From Actinomycetota bacterium (GTDB lineage: Bacteria; Actinomycetota; Actinomycetes; S36-B12; CAIYMF01): DNA of 14,381 bases. The DNA lies in contig WLOZ01000016.1 in the NCBI GenBank assembly GCA_009699025.1, positions 1 through 14,381 of the forward strand, in the 5' to 3' direction. Both the position numbers and the translations under genes were made by a program. Below are positions 1 to 5,744 of this stretch, piece by piece. A model generated the notes under the pieces. That model ran no database searches. It was not told the origin of the DNA and saw only the letters and a list, made by a program, of their open reading frames with translations. Position 1 is the stretch's first letter; each line of letters begins with the position of its first letter.

Positions 1-260
1 GCATGCGCGGCCCGCTCAGCAGCCACCGCCTTGGACTGCAACCGCCGGATCCCCTGGGACTCGCTCACGTGAACATCATCGCGCGGCACCATCCCCCGCA
101 ACACATCACCGAAGTGCACCGCCTCGGTCCACCGACGCAACCGCCCATGTGAGACACCCTGATCCGCCAGCCACGACAGCTTCGTCCCATAAGGCTGGGA
201 CTCGTAGGCACGCACGAAATCACTGATCTCCTCAGCGGAATAACCCACCGACACTGTCAC
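1..260 (-). CDS. Partial helix-turn-helix protein, probable IS transposase OrfA-like N-terminus
   Basis: This is an open frame on the minus strand that runs off the left window edge, so only the first 86 codons or so are visible. The start is a GTG at 260-258. A GGAGG lies 6 nt upstream and an in-frame TGA sits a few codons further up, so the start is well defined. The product begins with a short segment containing SAEEISDF and YGTKLSWLADQGVSHGRLRRW, followed by LRGMVPRD and a basic, alanine-rich helix. The middle has the shape of a helix-turn-helix of the kind found in IS3-type OrfA proteins and similar transposase-associated regulators, where the HTH is often followed by a G-L/M-x-P-R stretch. 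I do not see the catalytic partner because it would lie outside the window. It could also be an unrelated DNA-binding protein. It lies 85 nt beyond the 3' end of the CODH operon, on the same strand. Confidence 0.55.
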   Translation of the reverse strand, partial: MTVSVGYSAEEISDFVRAYESQPYGTKLSWLADQGVSHGRLRRWTEAVHFGDVLRGMVPRDDVHVSESQGIRRLQSKAVAAERAAH

Positions 261-345
261 ACGCCACCTCCAGACACGTCGTCATACTGACTCACACACA
301 GTCTGGCAAAGAGGGCGGAGTGACGCTTTCGTATGGATCAGCGAG

Positions 346-837
346 TCAGGGTGAGCGGGTGTGGTCGGAGCCGGGGATTTGTTCGAGGGCGTGGAGGAGG
401 ATCGGCCCCAACGTCGCGAGACCGTCGCGCACACCGCCTGGCGAACCCGGCAGGTTCACGATCAAGGTCTGCCCGGCAGTTCCTGCAATGCCACGGGAGA
501 GGATCGCGGTCGGAACCCCGGCCGCCACACCTCCCGCGCGCAAGGCTTCAGCGATTCCCGGAATAGTGCGCTCGACCACGCGCGCTGTCATCTCCGGGGT
601 GAGATCGGTCGGCGTGAGTCCTGTGCCACCCGTGGTCACGATGGCATGGAACCCAGCGCCCACTCCCGCGCGCAATGCCACCTCAACAGCATCGCCATCA
701 GCCACCACGACCGGACCCTCAACATCGAGCCCGAGGGCCGCCAAACCATCGCGCACGATGGGCCCCGATCGGTCGTCCCACACACCCGCTGCGGCACGCG
801 TCGACACGGTGACCACTAACGCACGGAATGGGGCCAC
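346..837 (-). CDS. moaB: MoaB/Mog family molybdopterin adenylyltransferase
   Basis: The predicted 163-residue protein of the MoaB/MogA family activates molybdopterin by adenylylation before MoeA inserts molybdate. The signature TTGGTGLTPTD lies at about residues 68-78, the conserved SRG at 114-116 and the LPGSPGG substrate-binding loop at about 129-135. The length matches the single-domain family (about 160-190 aa). I chose the GTG at 837-835, one base after the moaC stop codon, because the family fold begins here (APFRALVVTVS). The same frame stays open upstream to 1026, but that part is only the moaC shadow. No clear Shine-Dalgarno is visible, so translation is probably coupled to moaC. It is the last gene of the long operon. 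The frame is intact and ends in a TGA at 348-346. MoaB versus Mog cannot be settled from sequence alone. No second Mog-type gene is present in the window, so it probably serves as the adenylyltransferase. Confidence 0.9.
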   Translation of the reverse strand: MAPFRALVVTVSTRAAAGVWDDRSGPIVRDGLAALGLDVEGPVVVADGDAVEVALRAGVGAGFHAIVTTGGTGLTPTDLTPEMTARVVERTIPGIAEALRAGGVAAGVPTAILSRGIAGTAGQTLIVNLPGSPGGVRDGLATLGPILLHALEQIPGSDHTRSP

Positions 838-838
838 G

Positions 839-1324
839 TCAGAGGTCTGCCGGCCGAGTCCAGAGGCCGGTCTTGCCACCGGTCTTCTCGAGCACCAGCA
901 CGTCGCAGATGACAGCGGCAGGGTCGACCGCCTTGACCATGTCAATGAGAGCAAGAGCGGCCACTGACACCACGGTGAGCGCCTCCATCTCGACTCCCGT
1001 GCGATCGGCCGTGGTAACGGTCGCAACGATGTTGACCCGGTCGTCGAGCACGGTGAGTTCGATATCGACGCCGTGAATCGCGATGGGGTGGCAGAGCGGA
1101 ATCAGGTCAGGAGTTCGCTTTGCCGCCTGAATTCCGGCGATGCGCGCGACCGCGAGGGCATCGCCCTTCGGCACGCCCGCTCCGCGGAGGAGCCCCACAA
1201 CCTCGGCTGACACGCGCACATGGCCCGACGCCGTGGCCGTGCGCGTGGTGATCTCCTTGTCGGCAACGTTCACCATGCGCGCCGCGCCCTGCGCATTGAG
1301 GTGCGTGAAGCCCTCGCTGGTCAT
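839..1324 (-). CDS. moaC: Cyclic pyranopterin monophosphate synthase MoaC
   Basis: MoaC converts the MoaA product (3',8-cyclo-7,8-dihydro-GTP) to cyclic pyranopterin monophosphate in the first stage of molybdenum cofactor synthesis. The protein is 161 residues, the usual length. The family hallmarks are all there: an N-terminal MVNVADKEITTRTATA segment (about 17-32), PLCHP at 76-80, the GVEMEALTVVSVAALALID block at about 110-128 and the C-terminal KTGGKTGLW at 147-155 carrying the conserved lysines. The ATG at 1324-1322 overlaps the moeA stop codon in an ATGA arrangement, and the stop lies one base from the moaB start, so all three are very likely co-translated. Confidence 0.97.
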   Translation of the reverse strand: MTSEGFTHLNAQGAARMVNVADKEITTRTATASGHVRVSAEVVGLLRGAGVPKGDALAVARIAGIQAAKRTPDLIPLCHPIAIHGVDIELTVLDDRVNIVATVTTADRTGVEMEALTVVSVAALALIDMVKAVDPAAVICDVLVLEKTGGKTGLWTRPADL

Positions 1325-2568
1325 GGCGCCTCCCGCATCAGGTCGATCACGTCAACCACCTGCCCTGCCTCGATCCGATCGACGCCCACCGGAATCACGA
1401 TGAGACAGTCCGACTGCGCCAGGCCGCCCATCATGTGCGACCCCTGTCCGCCCACAGGTCTCACCGTGCGACGTCCGTCGACCTCAACGGTGAGAAGAGC
1501 CCGCGCGTACTGCCGCTTGTTGGCACTTGAACTCAGTGACTCGGCGCACACCGCGGGCTCGGTAGTCCGCACGATGTCGGGGTGACCCATCATGAGGCGA
1601 ATCATCGGCCGCACGAAGAGCTCGAATGAGATGAACGAGCTCACCGGATTTCCGGGCAGCGTGACGATGGGGATTTCGCCAACCCTGCCGCCTCCCTGCG
1701 GCATGCCCGGGTGCATTGCCACCTTCGCGAAGTCGACTGTGCCACTCTCGCGCAGGACCTCCTTCACGGTGTCGTACGCCCCCATGCTGACTCCGCCGCT
1801 GGTAACAATAATGTCGGCGATTGCCGCGGCCGCGGCGAGAGCAACTCGGAATTCGACGCCCTCATCACGCACCAGCGGTGCGCGCTCGGCCTCGGCCCCA
1901 GCTGCGCGTGCGCAGGCCACCAGCATGACACCGTTGCTGTCGCTGATCAGGCCGTGCGTGAGCGGAGTGCCCGGCTCGACGAGCTCATCGCCGGTGGAGA
2001 TCACCACCACGCGAGGACGGCGATACACCGGCGCCGTGGCATTGCCCACCGCCGCGAGTAGCGGCAGCGACCTTTCGGTGAGTTGCGTTCCGGCGGTGAG
2101 CACGACCGCTCCGACCGCGATGTCCTCGCCTGCCCGACGGATGCACGCCCCCACGCTCACCGGCGCTGAGATGGTCACGGCTCCGACCCCCGCATCGGTG
2201 GCCTCAACCGGAATCACAGCGTCGGCACCCGCGGGCATCGGCGCCCCGGTCATGATGCGCAGAGCAGTTCCGGGCACCACCTCACTGGCGCTCGCTCCGC
2301 CGGCAGCGAGGTCGCCTCTGACCTCAAGAATCACAGGCGTGTCTGCCGAGGCGGCGGCCACATCGGCGGCGATCACGGCATAGCCATCCATCGAGCTATT
2401 GTCGAAGGGGGGCAGCGGCCACGGTGCCACCACGTCGCGGGCCAGCACCTGGCCCACCGACTCGAGCAGTGGCACCTCGATCGCCTCAAGCGGCACGATG
2501 CCTCCGAGCAGGAACGCCTGATGCTCGTCCACGGTGCGAAGCCGCTGGGGGATGTGGTCCGATGTCAT
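1321..2568 (-). CDS. moeA: Molybdopterin molybdenumtransferase MoeA
   Basis: MoeA inserts molybdate into adenylylated molybdopterin, hydrolysing the adenylate to give Mo-cofactor. The 415-residue protein shows the canonical domain order: N-terminal segment with PFDNSSMDGYA at 54-64, a beta-barrel region, VISTGDELVEPG, the cofactor-binding TSGGVSMGAYD loop at about 256-266, the LPGNPVSSFISFELFVRP block and a C-terminal domain IV ending near IDLMREAP. I chose the ATG at 2568-2566. It has AGGG 8 nt upstream and lies 10 nt after the coxE-type stop codon. An in-frame GTG two codons earlier and an open frame to 2607 are less likely starts. The 3' end overlaps moaC by 4 nt. Its place inside a CODH operon suggests that cofactor supply is co-regulated with the apoenzyme. 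Confidence 0.95.
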   Translation of the reverse strand: MTSDHIPQRLRTVDEHQAFLLGGIVPLEAIEVPLLESVGQVLARDVVAPWPLPPFDNSSMDGYAVIAADVAAASADTPVILEVRGDLAAGGASASEVVPGTALRIMTGAPMPAGADAVIPVEATDAGVGAVTISAPVSVGACIRRAGEDIAVGAVVLTAGTQLTERSLPLLAAVGNATAPVYRRPRVVVISTGDELVEPGTPLTHGLISDSNGVMLVACARAAGAEAERAPLVRDEGVEFRVALAAAAAIADIIVTSGGVSMGAYDTVKEVLRESGTVDFAKVAMHPGMPQGGGRVGEIPIVTLPGNPVSSFISFELFVRPMIRLMMGHPDIVRTTEPAVCAESLSSSANKRQYARALLTVEVDGRRTVRPVGGQGSHMMGGLAQSDCLIVIPVGVDRIEAGQVVDVIDLMREAP

Positions 2569-2578
2569 GCTCACGACC

Positions 2579-3949
2579 CTAGAGGCCCAGCCCGCCCTTG
2601 CCGGCAAGCACCTGACTCTTCTGGGCGTAGGCGTCCTCGAGAGCAGGAGAAGTCAGCAGCACAGGACGCGACATCGGCGGCCTTCGCCGGCCATCATCGG
2701 CAGCTGACCTGACCGCCTGCATCACCTCTTCGAGTGCACGCAGGGAGTGGCCGCTCACGAAGGTGTCGATGAAGGGCATCGCCGCGGCCATCCCGCCCAC
2801 CGTGGGCTGGTAGCCGGTGGCCACCTTGCGTGGGTTGACCCACACGATGTGAAAGGCCAGCCTCGACAGTTGCTCCATGGCGCGAGCCACGAGTTCTGGA
2901 TCTTCGATCTCCCACCCGTCGGACACGATGACGATTACCGACCCACGGGCCAGCCCGCGCCGTCCGTGCTCATCGATGAAGGTCTTGAGGGCCTGTCCGA
3001 TGCGAGTGCCTCCCGACCAGTCGGGCGCCGCCTCGGCAGCCTTGCGATAGGCGACGTCGGGATGCGTGATGCGCAACTGACGGGTCAGCCGGGTCAGGCG
3101 TGTGGCGAACACGAAGGCCTCAGAATTGAGGGCCCGCACCGCACCTCGCATCAGGTGCAGGTACACGCGCGCGTACGGCTCCATCGACCCGCTCACGTCG
3201 GCGATGAGTACCACCCGTCGCGGTCGCGGCGTGGCCCGCCGATGGATGCGCTTCACCGGATCGCCCGCGGTGCGGTGCGACTCGCGCAGGGTTGCACGCA
3301 CATCGAGAGTGGTGCCTCGCTGGTGTCGTCGCTGACGGCGGCCAGCTCGCATCGGCGGCACGAGGGGCAACCGTTCCACGAGCGCGTTGAGCAGGGCCAG
3401 TTCGTCGGCAGAGCAGTCGGCGAAGTTCTTGCTGCCGAGCCGCTCTTCGACGCTCACCGCAGCGAGGATCGACTCCTCGTCGTCGCCATCGGGCTCGCCG
3501 TCGCCGGGAAGTCCGCTCGAGCCTGACGGTCTCGACTCCTCCGTGCCCTCGCGCTCGCCCTCACCCGGCGACTTCTCCTCAGCCGGGAGCATCGAGGGCG
3601 GCGGCGGAACGTTGGGGTCGCCGCGAAAGTCGGCCATGTCGAGGATTCCGCGGAAGACCTGACCGAACACCCGGTCGAAGACCTCGATCTGATCGTGACT
3701 GCTGAGCAGGGTGACCCGACCCAGGTGGGCTAATTCGGCCAGGGTCTGCGGTTGCGACAGCACGACCGTCTCGGCGAAGCGAGCGCTGCGCTCGGGGGTG
3801 ACAGGAACACCGGCCGCGTGCAGAAGATGCCCAAAGGCTGCGATGACCGCGGCGAGGTCGAGTTCGTCGAGGCGTAGAACGGGCACGTGGTCGGGCTCGG
3901 CGCCCGCGAACTGGAGCCGCCAGTTGACCTGCCTGCCCTGCTCAGCCAT
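2579..3949 (-). CDS. coxE: CoxE-like VWA-domain protein, CODH maturation factor
   Basis: A von Willebrand factor A protein of the CoxE type, 456 residues from the chosen start. An N-terminal helical region of about 115 residues is followed by a Pro/Glu/Gly/Ser-rich acidic linker (about 116-162), a basic stretch (RAGRRQRRHQ, 201-210) and a C-terminal VWA domain. The MIDAS metal site is intact, with DVSGSM at 251-256 and a later VSDGWE motif. In Oligotropha carboxidovorans CoxE works with the CoxD ATPase in assembling the Mo-S-Cu centre of CODH, and the same MoxR-plus-VWA pairing is seen here. The ATG at 3949-3947 overlaps the ATPase gene by 8 nt. An alternative ATG at 3994, with a GAGG 6 nt upstream, would add 15 residues with no obvious family similarity. 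It is predicted to be cytoplasmic: I see no signal peptide or membrane segment. Confidence 0.9.
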   Translation of the reverse strand: MAEQGRQVNWRLQFAGAEPDHVPVLRLDELDLAAVIAAFGHLLHAAGVPVTPERSARFAETVVLSQPQTLAELAHLGRVTLLSSHDQIEVFDRVFGQVFRGILDMADFRGDPNVPPPPSMLPAEEKSPGEGEREGTEESRPSGSSGLPGDGEPDGDDEESILAAVSVEERLGSKNFADCSADELALLNALVERLPLVPPMRAGRRQRRHQRGTTLDVRATLRESHRTAGDPVKRIHRRATPRPRRVVLIADVSGSMEPYARVYLHLMRGAVRALNSEAFVFATRLTRLTRQLRITHPDVAYRKAAEAAPDWSGGTRIGQALKTFIDEHGRRGLARGSVIVIVSDGWEIEDPELVARAMEQLSRLAFHIVWVNPRKVATGYQPTVGGMAAAMPFIDTFVSGHSLRALEEVMQAVRSAADDGRRRPPMSRPVLLTSPALEDAYAQKSQVLAGKGGLGL

Positions 3950-4835
3950 GGACGCCGCTGGCCACCCACCCGAGGCCCTCGGCCCGCGCGACATCGTGGT
4001 CCTCGCGGTACTTCAGCACCGATCCGAGCGTCTGCTCGACCGCCGCCTCGTCGAGCGTGGCCAGACCCATGAGAGCTGCCGCATGCACCCAGTCGATGGC
4101 CTCGGCCACACCCGGAGGCTTCTGAATGTCGAGCGACCGAAGGCGCTGCACCGCCGTGGCCACCTGATCGGCAAGCCCGTGGGAAGCCTCAGGCACGCGG
4201 GCTCGCACGATGGCGGTGGCCTGCGCTAGCGGGGGGTAGTCGATCCAGTGGTAGAGGCAGCGGCGCTTGAGGGCATCGTGCAGGTCGCGCGTGCGGTTGG
4301 AGGTGAGGATCACGATCGGCGGATAGGTGGCGGTGAGCGTTCCGATCTCCGGAATCGTGACCGACGACTCGGCAAGGAGTTCGAAGAGAAAAGCCTCGAA
4401 TTCCTCGTCGGCGCGATCGACCTCGTCGATGAGCAGCACTGCCGGGCGCGGCCCTGGGTGCTCGAGCGCGGCAAGCAGCGGACGACGGATGAGATAGTCG
4501 GGCCCGAAGAGCGACTCCTCGGCCAGCTCACCGCCCCGCGCCTCAGCCACCCGGATACCCAGCAGCTGTCGCGGGTAGTTCCATTCGTAGAGGGCTTCGG
4601 AGGCGTCGATTCCCTCGAAGCACTGAAGTCGAATCAGCGGGGTATCGAGAAGTTGCGCGAGCGACTTCGCGGCCTGCGTCTTACCCACCCCCGCCTCACC
4701 CTCGAGGAGGAGTGGCTGCGGAAGGCGTACCGCGCAGAAGAGGGCGGTGGAGAGCCCCGGGTCGGCGAGGTATCCAGCTTCGGCAAGCTTCGCGGTGAGC
4801 GTCGCCGTGTCAGGGATGAGGTCGGCGAGACTCAC
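3942..4835 (-). CDS. coxD: CoxD-like MoxR-family AAA+ ATPase
   Basis: A 297-residue MoxR-type AAA+ ATPase with all motor elements: Walker A GEAGVGKT at 46-53, Walker B LLIDEVD at 134-140, sensor 1 TSN at 178-180 and a paired-arginine segment (RR at about 191-192) typical of the arginine-finger region. In CO-oxidising bacteria CoxD is the ATPase needed to convert the immature Mo site of CODH to the functional sulfur- and copper-containing cluster. Its VWA partner is the next gene. The GTG at 4835-4833 forms a GTGA overlap with the stop codon of the upstream xdhC-type gene. The frame is open to 4961, but those 42 extra residues are the antisense-like, Arg/Pro-rich shadow of the xdhC-YHS coding region and fit no family, so I left them out. 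Confidence 0.93.
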   Translation of the reverse strand: MSLADLIPDTATLTAKLAEAGYLADPGLSTALFCAVRLPQPLLLEGEAGVGKTQAAKSLAQLLDTPLIRLQCFEGIDASEALYEWNYPRQLLGIRVAEARGGELAEESLFGPDYLIRRPLLAALEHPGPRPAVLLIDEVDRADEEFEAFLFELLAESSVTIPEIGTLTATYPPIVILTSNRTRDLHDALKRRCLYHWIDYPPLAQATAIVRARVPEASHGLADQVATAVQRLRSLDIQKPPGVAEAIDWVHAAALMGLATLDEAAVEQTLGSVLKYREDHDVARAEGLGWVASGVHG

Positions 4836-5740
4836 GACCGCGGGTACTTCTCGGGACTCTTGAGGAATTCGCGGCGACAGCCGGGGCAGCAGAAGAGGAT
4901 GCGCTCTCCCATGAACTCGGCCGCGAGAGCATCGGGAGAGTCGGTGACGGTCATGCCGCACACGGGGTCGATACCGGTCACCACCATCGTGGTCTCCGCG
5001 GTATCCGTGCCAGCCGGGGCCTGCAACGCAGGGCGCGGTGCCGAGGGACGTTCGGCGATGATCTGCGCGAATACGGTGAGAGCAATCTCGGCGGGCGTGC
5101 GCGCGCCAATGTTGAGCCCGGCGGGGGTGTGAATCAGCGCACGCTCAGCGTCGGAGAGTTCAAGCGAGCCCACTACCGCTGCACCGCGCTTGGGGCTCGC
5201 GATCAGGCCCACGTACGGAACGCCGGCGCGCACAGCCGCCACTAGGGCTGCTTCCTCACCCTTGCCGTGCGAGGCGGCGATGACCGCGTCGGCCGAGGCG
5301 AGGTTAACCTCGTTGAGAAGGCGCACCTCGTATCCGAGCGCAGCACCCACGACAACCATCGCCTGTGCGATGGGACTGTCGCCCAGCACGCCCACAAGAG
5401 GAGTGGGCAGCACTGGCTCAAGGAAGATCTCGAGGGTTCCCCCTGACAGGCAAGGGTTGTGAACCGTGGTCTTTCCGGGCTGGTCGGCCTCAGGGTTGGG
5501 CGCGATGCGCAACAGCATTGAGTCGCCCGACGCCAGCAGCGACAAGCTCTGGCTGCGCACCGTCGACTCGGCGCACTGGCCGCCGACGAATCCGTCGATC
5601 GTGCCATCGGCGAGCACGAGTGCCTCGTCGCCTGGCTTGGCCGACGTGGGGCGCTCGGCAAGAACGACGCGGGCATGCACGAACGGGACGCGACGCGTAC
5701 GAAGCGCCTCGGCCCGTTCGTGCAGTGCCACCAACGTCAT
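4832..5740 (-). CDS. XdhC/CoxF-type maturation protein with C-terminal YHS domain
   Basis: A 302-residue three-part protein. Residues 1 to about 110 match the XdhC/CoxI N-terminal domain, with GGQCAEST at 53-60 and NPCLSGGTLEIFLEP at 95-109. Residues about 113-230 form a Rossmann-like XdhC C-terminal domain with GVLGDSPIAQAM and the conserved HTPAGLNIGARTPAEIA near 204-220. After an Ala/Pro linker comes a YHS-type metal-binding module (about 256-300) with DPVCGM (Cys261) and FCCPGC (Cys284, Cys285, Cys288). XdhC proteins sulfurate or hand over Mo cofactor to xanthine-dehydrogenase-family enzymes, and CoxF of Oligotropha belongs here. The YHS domain is not part of the basic XdhC fold and suggests metal binding. 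The ATG at 5740 lies 4 nt after the coxL stop. TAGAGT sits 6 nt before the ATG, but overlaps the coxL end and lacks a good -35 box. I place it as the CoxF equivalent by position. Confidence 0.88.
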   Translation of the reverse strand: MTLVALHERAEALRTRRVPFVHARVVLAERPTSAKPGDEALVLADGTIDGFVGGQCAESTVRSQSLSLLASGDSMLLRIAPNPEADQPGKTTVHNPCLSGGTLEIFLEPVLPTPLVGVLGDSPIAQAMVVVGAALGYEVRLLNEVNLASADAVIAASHGKGEEAALVAAVRAGVPYVGLIASPKRGAAVVGSLELSDAERALIHTPAGLNIGARTPAEIALTVFAQIIAERPSAPRPALQAPAGTDTAETTMVVTGIDPVCGMTVTDSPDALAAEFMGERILFCCPGCRREFLKSPEKYPRS

Positions 5741-5744
5741 GTCT

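Noticed and set aside
286..305. CA-repeat and small GACT/AGTC inverted repeat as a possible IS end
   Set aside because: Too short to call a terminal repeat without the other end of the element in the window.
838..1026. N-terminal extension of moaB (63 extra residues)
   Set aside because: It lies wholly in moaC and is Arg/Ser/Trp-rich with no family match. The family start is at 837.
1592..2383. Plus-strand frame antisense to moeA
   Set aside because: Ser/Thr/Ala/Pro-rich low-complexity product, the expected shadow of a high-GC gene; moeA is unambiguous.
2747..3526. Plus-strand frame antisense to coxE
   Set aside because: No motif and no promoter; coxE with an intact MIDAS motif occupies the other strand.
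4836..4961. N-terminal extension of the CoxD ATPase
   Set aside because: It lies inside the YHS-encoding part of the xdhC-type gene and is Arg/Pro-rich. The GTGA overlap at 4835 explains the start better.
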